Source: Bufo bufo (lineage: Eukaryota > Chordata > Amphibia > Anura > Bufonidae). From it: DNA of 64,000 nucleotides. The notes under the pieces are model-generated. The model searched no databases, was not told where the DNA came from, and saw only the letters and a program-made list of their open reading frames with translations. A program made the translations under genes and the position numbers. The DNA lies in assembly GCF_905171765.1 (NCBI RefSeq), contig NC_053392.1:401071899-401135898 (forward strand), in the 5' to 3' direction. Positions 43,346 through 53,729 of the stretch are shown here, in pieces (positions within the stretch are counted from its first letter, which is position 1; every line of letters starts with the position of its first letter).

Positions 43346-45479
43346 TAAGGCCTCCTGCACACGACCGTTGTGTGCACCCGTGGCCGTTGTGCCGTTTTCC
43401 GCTTTTTTTCGCGGACCCATTGACTTTCAATGGGTCCGTGGAAAAATCGGAAAATGCACCGTTTTGCAGCCGCATCCGTGATCCGTGTTTCCTGGCCGTG
43501 AAAAAAATATGACCTGTCCTATTTTTTTCACGGCCAACGGTTCACGGACCCATTCAAGTCAATGGGTCCGTGAAAGAACACGGATGCACACAAGATTGGC
43601 ATCCGTGTCCGTGATCCGTGGCCGTAGGTTAGTTTTTATACAGACGGATCCGAAGATCCGTCTGTATAAAAGCTTTTTCAAAGCTGAGTTTTCACTTCGT
43701 GAAAACTCAGAACCGACAGTATATTCTAACACAGAAGCGTTCCCATGGTGATGGAGACGCTTCTAGTTAGAATACACTACAAACTTTGTACAAGACTGCC
43801 CCCTGCTGCACCTGAAGGGGTTAATTGTGCTGATCACGGCCCCCTGTAAGAGATCAGGGCTGCCAGGCAGCAGGGGGCAGACCCTCCCCCCCCTCCCCAG
43901 TTTAAAAATCATTGGTGGCCAGTGCGGCCCCCCCCCTCCCTCTATTGTAATTATTCGTTGGTGGCACAGTGTGCGCCCCCCCCTCCCTCCCTCTATTGTA
44001 ATAATTCGTTGGTGGCACAGTGTGCGCCCCCCATCGGCCCCCCCCCTCCCTCTATAGCATTAACAACATTGGTGGCCAGTGTGCGGCCTCCCATCTCCCC
44101 CCCCCATCATTGGTGGCAGCGGAGTTCCGATCGGAGTCCCAGTTTAATCGCTGGGGCTCCGATCGGTAACCATGGCAACCAGGATGCTGGTTGCCATGGT
44201 TACTTAGCAATAGTACAATAGTAGAAGATTCATACTTACCGGCTGCTGCGATGTTCGTGTCCGGCCGGGAGCTCCACCTACTGGTAAGTGTCATTGCTAA
44301 ATGAACTGTCACTTACCAGTAGGAGGAGCTCCCGGCCGGAAGCAGACATCGCAGCTCCCAGGTAAGTATGAATCTTTTACTATTGTACTATTGCTAGTAA
44401 CCCGCTGCCACCAATGATCGGGGGGGGGGGTAGATGGGAGGCCGCACACTGGCCACCAATGTTGTTAATGCTATAGAGGGAGGGGGGCCAATGGGGGGCG
44501 CACACTGTGCCACCAACGATTACAATAGAGGGAGGAAAGGGGGGGGGCGCACACTGTGCCACCAACGAATTATTACAATAGAGGGAGGAAGGGGGGGGGG
44601 CGGGGGGGCGCACACTGTGCCACCAACGAATTATTACAATAGAGGGAGGAAGAGGGGGGGGCGCACACTGTGCCACCAACGATTTATTACAATAGAGGGA
44701 GGAAGAAGGGGGCCGGGGGGGCGCACACTGTGCCACCAAGGAATTATTACAATAGAGGGAGGAAGGGGGGGGGGGGGCCGCACTGGCCACCAATGATATT
44801 CCAACTGGGGAGGGGGGAGGGGGGGGGGTCTGCCCCCTGCTGCCTGGCAGCCCTGATCTCTTACAGGGGGATATGATAGCACAATTAACCCCTTCAGGTG
44901 CGGCACCTGAAGGGTTAATTGTGCTGATCACAGCCCCCTGTAAGAGATCGGATGCTGCTAGGCAGCAGGGGGCAGTCATGTACACAGTTTGTAGTATATT
45001 CTAACTAGAAGCGTCCCCATCACCATGGGAACGCCTCTGTGTTAGAATATACTGTCGGAAATGAGGTTTCACGATCTAACTCATATCCGACAGTATATTC
45101 TAACATAGAGGCGTTCCCATGGTGATGGGGACGCTTCAAGTTAAAATATACCATCGGATTGGAGAAAACTCCGATCCGATGGTATAAAAGGGACTCCAGA
45201 CTTTACATTGAAAGTCAATGGGGACGGATCCGTTTGAAATGGCACCATATTGTGTCAACGTCAAACGGATCCGTCCCCATTGACTTGCATTGTAATTCAG
45301 GACGGATCCGTTTGGCTCCGCACGGCCAGGCGGACACCAAAACGACTTTTTTTTTCATGTCCGTGGATCCTCCAAAAATCAAGGAAGACCCACGGACGAA
45401 AAAACGGTCACGGATCATGGAAAAACGGGACCCGTTTTTGCGGACCGCAAAAAAATACGTTCGTGTGCAGGAGGCCTTA
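43346..45479. mobile_element. Fold-back element, Harbinger-like ends
   Basis: Element 43349-45476 (2128 bp) with ends GGCCTCCTGCACACGA and its inverse, flanked by TAA (43346-43348) and TTA (45477-45479), compatible with a PIF/Harbinger TWA duplication. The two halves are long inverted repeats. Each carries a tandem array of about 50-bp units (CCCTCTATTGTAATAATTCG with GGTGGCACAGTGTGCG; about three at 43920-44100 and six, inverted, at 44440-44800). A separate palindrome spans about 44208-44397. No protein recognised; Pro/Gly-rich frames come from the C- and G-runs. Confidence 0.75.
44208..44397. repeat. Central palindrome of the fold-back element
   Basis: The arms start TAGCAATAGTACAATAGTA and include GGAGCTCC and CCGGCCGG, mirrored about a spacer near 44300. 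Confidence 0.85.
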
Positions 45480-45656
45480 GACACACTTTTCCCCCCAAAA
45501 ATAACTGAAAATGGCAGTGTGTCTTATAAAGCGAATATTAGTGAGTGCTTTCATAATAGTATGCCATAGTTTCTGGGAGAGAGGTGCTGCAGAGGTTCTG
45601 GGAGAGAGGTTCCTGGGGATGCAATGCACTGTCCTCACTGTGAACAGTGTCAGGAT

Positions 45657-45959
45657 GTAGGGGGTCATTTATTAAGGCCAGTATTTTAGACACTGGTCTT
45701 AGTAAGCCCTATAGCTGGCGTTGGATCTGCCGGAGTTATATAGAGGTACCGGCCTCTACATAACTTAGATGGATCCTCCACCACTTCTAAATGTAAGACA
45801 GCTTCCTAGCTGTCTTACATTTAGACCCTTTTCTATGCTTAAAACAGGCATAGAAATGGTAAATGAGATGGGCCTACCCATCCCCTTCCCCGCCCACTTT
45901 TTTAAACCTGTCATGAGCGAGGAGGAGTGTGTATTTCTGTTTAATAAATGACCCCCGTA
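45657..45959. mobile_element. Small MITE with GGGGGTCATTTATTAA ends
   Basis: Element 45660-45956 (297 bp) with inverted ends GGGGGTCATTTATTAA and a 3-bp duplication GTA on both sides. No coding content. Confidence 0.72.
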
Positions 45960-47111
45960 GTGCGCACACAATGACCTGCAGTCAGATGACAGTGCAGTGT
46001 GGGCCCAGAGAAGATCAGGGAAAGAAGAATGCAGAGGAGACTGTCGGACCTGGAGAACAGAGGCGGAGCAGGAGAGGTAAGTGAATGTATTTATTTTAAG
46101 GTCTGATCTGAGGTCTGATATGGGGGTCTGGCATGGAGGTCTGATGAGGGTCTGATATGGAGGTCTGATGTGGGTCTGATATGGAGGTCGGATGTGGGTC
46201 TGACTTGGAGGTCTGATGGGGTTCAGATGTGAGGATCTGATATGGGGGTCTCAAGAAAAATATTTTTTTCTTATTTTCCTCTTCTAAAACCTGGGGTGTG
46301 TCTTATTATCAGGTGCATCATATAATGTGAAAAAATTTAAAAATATGAATATCTGACCATTAAATGTCTTTTGGAACATTTCATAATTTACATTTAACAA
46401 AAACGCTCATAAACTATAGTCTCACTGGGGTTTGTTTTAATCCATTAATATAATATTTCTTACTGTCATAGTGCACTTTTTGATTCTCAGGCTGTGTAAA
46501 AGGCTTTCTCACTACAAGAGACATATGACAAGGCCTGTTGAGAGGTAGGAAGAGGGGAGGGAAGATGGATGTGTGCTGCCTCGTTGACAAGTGGTAGGTG
46601 CTAGGAAAGAGACGGATCAGTAGAAATTTCCATTAAAATAGAAAAACACAGGTTGCCCCTAACATCACCTCTGATGACTTTTTTAGACCAGCTGCTTCAT
46701 GGATACCCCACTGAGGAACAAATTGCTTTCTTAGTAGGACATTTGGACACTGCTGCATTAATAGATATGGATCCCAGCATGCTAACCCAAGCGCAAAGGC
46801 AATTTAATATGAGCAACACTGTCATCTCAATTTAGGACAACAGCTAGGATGCCCTAAAGGCCATCACAGCAGCGTTGAGAAGTACACAGCATAAGACATT
46901 TTCTGCTCTCTTAAGGCTATGGAATGCTGGTATTTCTAGCAAGTAGATAAACCAAGAATAAAGAGAAATGTAAATGGAGAGTTGACAGCAGCCGTGTACT
47001 GTCCAGAGGAATTGGATTCAACTTAAATGATGTTTTTCCTCTTATTTAGTTAATAAAATATATATAGTATATAAAAGATTATATATGTGTGTGTATATAT
47101 ATATATATATA
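45960..47111. other. Unassigned DNA with a short array and a TG/TA run
   Basis: About 46095-46250 is a loose array of GGTCTGATATGGA units, roughly the complement of the units at 41150-41400. A TA/TG run lies at about 47082-47113. A 60-codon frame at 46653-46835 has no recognisable domain and I do not call it a gene. Confidence 0.45.
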
Positions 47112-48729
47112 TACAGTGGGGGAAATAATTATTTGACCCCTCACTGATTTTGTAAGTTTGTCCAATGACAAAGAAATGAAAAGTCTCAGAACAGTATCAT
47201 TTCAATGGTAGGTTTATTGTAACAGTGGCAGATAGCACATCAAAAGGAAAATCGAAAAAATAACTTTAAATAAAAGATAGCAACTGATTTGCATTTCATT
47301 GAGAGAAATAAGTATTTGAACCCTCTAACAAAAAAAGACTTAATACTTGGTGGAAAAACCCTTGTTTGCAAGCACAGAGGTCAAACGTTTCTTGTAATTG
47401 ATGACCAAGTTTGCGCACATTTTAGGAGGAATGTTGGTCCACTCCTCTTTGCAGATCATCTCTAAATCCCTAAGGTTTCGAGGCTGTCTCTGTGCAACTC
47501 TGAGCTTGAGCTCCCTCCATAGGTTTTCGATTGGATTAAGGTCCGGAGACTGACTAGGCCACTCCATGACCTTAATGTGCTTCTTCTTGAGCCACTCCTT
47601 TGTTGCCTTTGCTGTATGTTTTGGGTCATTGTCGTGCTGGAACACCCATCCACGACCCATTTTCAGTTTCCTGGCAGAGGGAAGGAGGTTGTCGCTCAGG
47701 ATTTCACGATACATGGCTCCGTCCATTTTCCCGTTTATGCGAATAAGTTGTCCTGTGCCCTTAGCAGAAAAACACCCCCAAAGCAAAATGTTTCCACCCC
47801 CATGCTTGACGGTGGGGACGGTGTTTTGGGGGTCATAGGCAGCATTTTTCTTCCTCCAAACACAGCGAGTTGAGTTAATGCCAAAGAGCTCTATTTTGGT
47901 CTCATCAGACCACAGCACCTTCTCCCAGTCACTCTCTGAATCATTCAGGTGTTCATTGGCAAACTTCAGACGGGCCTGCACATGTGCCTTCCTGAGCAGG
48001 GGGACCTTGCGAGCCCTGCAGGATTTTAATCCATTGCGGTGTAATGTGTTTCCAATGGTTTTCTTGGTGACTGTGGTCCCTGCTAATTTGAGGTCATTAA
48101 CTAACTCCTCCCGTGTAGTTCTAGGATGCTTTTTCACCTTTCTCAGAACCATTGACACCCCACGAGGTGAGATCTTGCGTGGAGCCCCAGAGCGAGGTCG
48201 ATTGATGGTCATTTTGTGCTCCTTCCATTTTCGAACAATCGCACCAACAGTTGTCACCTTCTCTCCCAGCTTCTTGCTAATGGTTTTGTAGCCCATTCCA
48301 GCCTTGTGCAGGTCTACAATTTTGTCTCTGACATCCTTGGACAGCTCTTTGGTCTTTCCCATGTTGGAGAGTTTGGAGTCTGCTTGATTGATTGATTCTG
48401 TGGACAGGTGTCTTTTATACAGGTGACTAGTTAAGACAGGTGTCCTTAATGAGGGTGACTAATTGAGTAGAAGTGTCTAACCACTCTGTGGGAGCCAGAA
48501 CTCTTAATGGTTGGTAGGGGTTCAAATACTTATTTCACTCAATGAAATGCAAATCAGTTGCTATCTTTTATTTAAAGTTTTTTTTTCGATTTTCCTTTTG
48601 ATGTGCTATCTGCCACTGTTACAATAAACCTACCATTGAAATGATACTGTTCTGAGACTTTTCATTTCTTTGTCATTGGACAAACTTACAAAATCAGTGA
48701 GGGGTCAAATAATTATTTCCCCCACTGTA
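47112..48729 (-). mobile_element. Tc1/mariner-3, structurally complete
   Basis: Element 47114-48727 (1614 bp) between TA (47112-47113) and TA (48728-48729). Inverted repeats of about 210 bp (47114-47323 and 48518-48727), beginning CAGTGGGGGAAATAATTATT, are almost identical. The target lies in a TA microsatellite, as expected for TA-targeting transposons. Confidence 0.96.
47340..48362 (-). CDS. Tc1-3 transposase, full length, catalytic triad present
   Basis: 340 residues without stops or frameshifts, the standard Tc1/Sleeping Beauty length. An N-terminal paired-like DNA-binding domain covers about 1-110, with helix-turn-helices around 10-40 and 85-110 and an AT-hook-like RPRSGAPRK at 55-63. 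The DD34E catalytic domain has D153 (WSDETK), D244 (HDNDPKH) and E279 (SPDLNPIEN), the same numbering as in Sleeping Beauty. The glycine-rich box is at 187-202 ([14 protein letters not shown]). It cuts at the 210-bp terminal repeats and reinserts at TA. The ATG at 48362 follows the right inverted repeat by about 155 bp. It looks potentially active. Confidence 0.95.
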   Translation of the reverse strand: MGKTKELSKDVRDKIVDLHKAGMGYKTISKKLGEKVTTVGAIVRKWKEHKMTINRPRSGAPRKISPRGVSMVLRKVKKHPRTTREELVNDLKLAGTTVTKKTIGNTLHRNGLKSCRARKVPLLRKAHVQARLKFANEHLNDSESDWEKVLWSDETKIELFGINSTRCVWRKKNAAYDPQNTVPTVKHGGGNILLWGCFSAKGTGQLIRINGKMDGAMYREILSDNLLPSARKLKMGRGWVFQHDNDPKHTAKATKEWLKKKHIKVMEWPSQSPDLNPIENLWRELKLRVAQRQPRNLRDLEMICKEEWTNIPPKMCANLVINYKKRLTSVLANKGFSTKY

Positions 48730-49129
48730 TATATATATATTTTACTATTAACTATATGGAGCTATTCTGTGGCTGAATATATTTACAAAACATAATAGAA
48801 GATTATAAAGCATCATAAATCTCCACTTCCACTTTGTTTATAGACAGAGACAGATGTACGGTACATTGACTAGACTGCCGTTATAACTAGGGATGAGCGA
48901 ACCCGAACTGTATAGTTCGAATTCGTACCGAATTTTGGGGTGTCCGTGACACGGACCCGAACATTTTCGTAAAAGTCCGGGTTCGGGTTCGATGCTTTCT
49001 TGGCACTTTTTGAAAGGCTGCAAAGCAGCCAATCAACAAGCGTCATACTACTTGCCCCAAGAGGCCATCACAGCCATGCCTACTATTGGCATGGCTGTGA
49101 TTGGCCAGTGCAGCATGTGACCCAGCCTC

Positions 49130-49136
49130 TATATAA
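49130..49136 (+). promoter_or_regulatory. TATA box of the outer hAT-A promoter
   Basis: TATATAA at 49130-49136, with CCAAT at about 49029 and ATTGG near 49100 upstream. The arrangement is mirrored at 63123-63129 on the minus strand. Promoter function is inferred from the motifs. Confidence 0.55.
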
Positions 49137-49419
49137 GCTTGGGTCACGTAGCGCTGCACGTCACTCTGCTGTTACAAGTGTAGGGAGAGGTTGCAGCTGC
49201 GACGTTAGGGCGAGATTAGGCAGTGATTAACTCCTCCAAAACACTTAAGACAGTGATCGATCTACAGCTGTGGATCATTGAACTGCTGCTATTCAATTGC
49301 TCAGTGTTTTTAGGCTGCCCAGAGCGTTTTTCAGTCACTTTTTTCTGGGGTGATCGGCGGCCATTTTGTGGCTTGTGGTGCGCCAGCACAAGCTGCCACC
49401 AAGTCCATTTAACCATCAA

Positions 49420-50050
49420 TAGTGTGGTTATTTTTTGCTGTATCCTACATCAGGGGCAAGCTGTCATCAAGTGCATTTAACCATCAATAGTGTGGTTATT
49501 TTTTGGCTATATTCTACATCAGGGGCAAGCTGCCACCAAGTCCATTTAACCATCAATAGTGTAGTTATTTAAATCTATCCCTAAAAGGGTATATTAGATT
49601 CAAGATGCTGATAGGGTCATTCTCAATAACTTCACACACACGCTACTGTGCATATCCAAGTCTAATTCTGTCCGTAAACGTATACCTGTCGCCCAGCGCC
49701 TAAATAATAGGCCTCAAATTTATATTCAGCAAAATCTGTGGCTATTGCTGTAGCTGCTCAAGTTATTTTGTGTCCGTCAAAGCACAGTTTTTGTTCTGGG
49801 TTGAAATACAATTCCCAACCTAGCAATTTTCTAAATTAGTGTTTTCTGCTGTATCAGGCCTACTTTAAATCTATCCCTAAAAGGGTATAATAGATTCAAG
49901 GTGCTGATAGGGTCATTCTCAATAACTTCACACACACGCTACTGTGCATATCCAAGTCTAATTCTGTCCGTAAACGTATACCTGTCACCCAGCGCCTAAA
50001 TAATAGGCCTCAAATTTATATTCAGCTAAATCTGTCATTACTGCTGTGCC
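49420..50050. repeat. Leader repeats of the outer hAT-A copy
   Basis: Three units of about 70-85 bp containing CCATCAATAGTGTGGTTATT (49420-49565), then two copies of a 300-bp unit (49565-50050, landmark CTATCCCTAAAAGGGTAT). The same units are more numerous in the inner copy. Confidence 0.88.
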
Positions 50051-50177
50051 TGTATTAGTGTAATACGGTACCTAAATAGATAGCCAGATAGTGTTAGGTG
50101 TCTGTAAAATAATGCCTGAATTTGAATTCAATACATTGGGCCAAATAATATTTTTCTTATTGTGGTGAACGGTAACA

Positions 50178-51728
50178 ATGAGGAAAACATCTAGTAAGGG
50201 ACGCGGACGCGGACAAGGTCGTGGTGGTGTTAGTGGACCCTCTGGTGCTGGGAGAGGACGTGGCCGTTCTGCCACAGCCACACGTCCTAGTGAACCAACT
50301 ACCTCGGGTCCCAGTAGCCAGCAGAATTTACAGCGATATTTGGTGGGGCCCAATGCCGTTCTAAGGATGGTAAGGCCTGAGCAGGTACAGGCACTAGTCA
50401 ATTGGGTGGCCGACAGTGGATCCAGCACATTCACATTATCTCCCACCCAGTCTTCTGCAGAAAGCGCACAGATGGCGCATGAAAACCAAGCCCATCAGTC
50501 TGTCACATCACCCCCATGCATATCAGGGAAACTGTCTGAGCCTCAAGTTATGCAGCAGTCTCTTATGCTGTTTGAAGACTCTGCTGCCAGGGTTTCTCAA
50601 GGGCATCCACCTAGCCCTTCCCCAGGGGTGGAAGAGATAGAATGCACTAACACACAACCACTTATGTTTCCTGATGATGAGGACATGGGAATACCACCTC
50701 AGCACGTCTCTGATGATGACGAAACACAGGTGCCAACTGCTGCGTCTTTCTGCAGTGTGCAGACTGAACAGGAGGTCAGGGATCAAGACTAGGTGGAAGA
50801 CGATGCAGGGGACGATGAGGTCCTAGACCCCACATGGAATGAAGGTCGTGCCACTGACTTTCACAGTTCGGAGGAAGAGGCAGTGGTGAGACCGAGCCAA
50901 CAGCGTAGCAAAAGACAAAGAGGGAGCAGTGGGCAAAAGCAGAACACCCGCCGCCAAGAGACTCTGCCTGCTACTGACCACCGCCATCTGGGACCGAGCA
51001 CCCCAAAGGCAGCTTCAAGGAGTTCCCTGGCATGGCACTTCTTCAAACAATGTGCTGACGACAAGACCCGAGTGGTTTGCACACTGTGCCATCAGAGCCT
51101 GAAGCGAGGCATTAACGTTCTGAACCTTAGCACAACCTGCATGACCAGGCACCTGCATGCAAAGCATGAACTGCAGTGGAGTAAACACCTTAAAAACAAG
51201 GAAGTCACTCAGGCTCCCCCTGCTACCTCTTCTGCTGCTGCCGCCTCGGCCTCTTCCTCCGCCTCTGGCGAAGGCAGAGGAGGAGCAAGAGGTCACCAAC
51301 GCAGCTGTGTCATGGCCAGCTCCTCTGAGGGCAGGGTTAGCATGGCAGAGATGTGGAAAAGTTTTGTCACCACGCCACAGCTAACTGCACCACCACCTGA
51401 TATGGAACGTGTTAGCAGGAGGCAACATTTCACTAACATGGTGGAACAGTACCTGTGCACACCCCTCCACGTACTAACTGATAGTTCGGCCCCATTCAAC
51501 TTCTGGGTCTCCAAATTGTCCATGTGGCCAGAGCTAGCCTTTTATGCCTTGGAGGTGCTGGCCTGCACGGCGGCCAGCGTTTTGTCTGAACGTGTATTCA
51601 GCACGGCCGGGCGCGTCATTAGAGACAAACGCAGCCGCCTGTCTACAGCCAATGTGGACAAGCTGACGTTCATAAAATTGAACCAGGCATGGATCCCACA
51701 GGACCTGTCCATCCCTTGTGCAGATTAG
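50178..51728 (+). pseudogene. Outer hAT-A transposase: in-frame deletion leaving BED finger and dimerisation domain
   Basis: A frame of 517 codons with a single in-frame TAG (50790-50792, where the inner copy has Trp). The N-terminal Arg/Gly-rich segment (MRKTSSKGRGRG) is followed by RPEQVQALVNWVAD, a low-complexity acidic region, and a BED zinc finger at about 51070-51165 (VVCTLCHQSLKRG, RHLHAKH). About 630 residues present in the inner copy are then missing: the frame jumps from the Ser/Ala tract (SASSSASG) to EGRGGARGHQRSC without shifting phase. Both catalytic Asp regions and the RWNSTLHML region are lost. The C-terminus keeps the hAT dimerisation domain (KLSMWPELAFYALEVLACTA, SVLSERVFSTAGRVIRDKRS) and ends at 51728. 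It could not transpose; with the stop read through it would be a DNA-binding, dimerising protein. Confidence 0.88.
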
Positions 51729-51869
51729 ACATTAACTACCTCCCCTTAACCATATATTATTGTACTCAAGGGCACTTCCTCATTCAATCCTATTTATATT
51801 TTCATTTTACCATTATATTGCGGGGCAACCCAAAGTTGAATGAACCTCTCCTCTGTCTGGGTGCCGGGG

Positions 51870-53427
51870 CCTAAAAATATCTGACAGTGGTCTGTTCCAG
51901 TGGTGGGTGACGTGAAGCATGATTCTCTGCTATGACATGAAGACTGATTCTCTGCTGATATGAAGCCAGATTCTATGTTATGGGACCTCTCTCCTCTGTC
52001 TGGGTGCTGGGGCCTAAATTATATGACAATGGACTGTTCCAATGTTGGGTGACGTGAAGCATGATTCTCTGCTATGACATGAAGCCAGATTCTCTGCTAT
52101 GGGACCTCTCTCCTCTGCCTGGGCCTAAATATGTGACAATGGACTGTTCCAGTGGTGGGTGACGTGAAGCATGATTCTCTGCTATGACATGAAGACTGAT
52201 TCTCTGCTGACATGAAGCCTTAATCTCTGTTATGGGACCTCTCTCCTCTGTCTGGGTGCCGGGGCCTAAATATATGACAATGGACTGTTCCAGTGGTGGG
52301 TGAAGTGAAGCATGATTCTCTGCTATGACATGAAGACTGATTCTCTGCTGACATGAAGCCTGAATCTCTGTTATGGGATCTCTCTCCTCTGTCTGGGTGC
52401 CGGGGCCTAAATATCTGACAATGGACTGTTCCAGTGGTGGGTGATGTGAAGCCTGATTCTCTGCTATGACATTAAGACTGATTCTCTGCTTAGTCGCTGA
52501 CATGAAGCCAGATTCTATGTTATGGGACCTCTCTCCTCTGTCTGGGTGCCGGGGCCTAAAAATATCAGACAGTGGCCTGTTCCAGTGGTGGGTGACATGA
52601 AGCCTGATTCTCTGCTATGACATTAAGACTGATTCTCTGCTTAGTCGCTGACATGAAGCCAGATTCTATGTTATGGGACCTCTCTCCTCTGTCTGGGTGC
52701 CGGGGCCTAAAAATATCTGACAGTGGCCTGTTCCAGTGGTGGGTGGCATGAAGCCTGATTCTCTGCTATGACATTAAGACTGATTCTCTGCTTAGTCGCT
52801 GAAATGAAGCCAGATTCTCTGCTATGGGACCTCTCTCCTCTGTCTGGGTGCAGGGGCCTAAATTATATGACAATGGACTGTTCCAATGTTGGGTGACATG
52901 AAGCCTGAATCTCTGCTATGGGACCTCTCTCCTCTGCCTGGGTGCCTGGGCCTAAATATCTGACAATGGACTGTTCCAGTGGTGGGTGACGTGAAGCCTG
53001 ATTCTCTGCTATGGGACCTCTCTCCTCTGCCTGGGTGCCTGGGCCTAAATATCTGACAATGGACTGTTCCAGTGGTGGGTGACGTGAAGCCTGATTCTCT
53101 GCTATGACATGAAGACTGATTCTCTGCTGACATGAAGCCAGATTCTATGTTATGAGACCTCTCTCCTCTGCCTGGGCCTAAATATCTGACAATGGACTGT
53201 TCCAGTGGTGGGTGACGTGAAGCCTGATTCTCTGCTATGACATGAAGCCTGATTCTCTGCTATGACATGAAGCCTGATTCTCTGCTGACATGAAGCCAGA
53301 TTCTATGTTATGGGACCTCTCTCCTCTGCCTGGGTGCCGAGGCCTAAATATATGACAATGGACTGTTCCAGTTTTGGGTGACGTGAAGCCTGATTCTCTG
53401 CTATGACATGAAGACTGATTCTCTGCT
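51870..53427 (+). repeat. Minisatellite of the outer hAT-A copy
   Basis: About a dozen irregular units built from GACATGAAGCCTGATTCTCT, GCTATGGGACCTCTCTCC, TGGGTGCCGGGGCCTAAATA and GGACTGTTCCAGTGGTGGGT. This is the reverse complement of the array at 53730-57415. It continues for 36 bases after the inner insertion (63379-63414). Confidence 0.9.
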
Positions 53428-53729
53428 GACATGAATAGAGTTGAGCGAACACCTGGATGTTCGGGTTCGAGAAGTTCGGCCGAACTTCCTGGAAATGTTC
53501 GGGTTCGGGATCCGAACCCGAACCGAACTTCGTCCAGAACCCCATTGAAGTCAATGGGGACCCGAACTTTTGGGCACTAAAAAGGCTGTAAAACAGCCCA
53601 GGAAAGAGCTAGAGGGCTGCAAAAGGCAGCAACATGTAGGTAAATCCCCTGCAAACAAATGTGGATAAAGAAATGGATTAAAATAAAAATAAAAAAAAAT
53701 AAAAATGACCCATTATCAATTAGACAGAG

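Noticed and set aside
43827..44985. Pro-rich and Gly-rich frames on both strands
   Set aside because: They arise from C- and G-runs in the mirrored arrays of the fold-back element.
46653..46835. 60-codon frame beginning MPLTSPLMTF
   Set aside because: Short, no domain, no conserved context; expected by chance in this much sequence.
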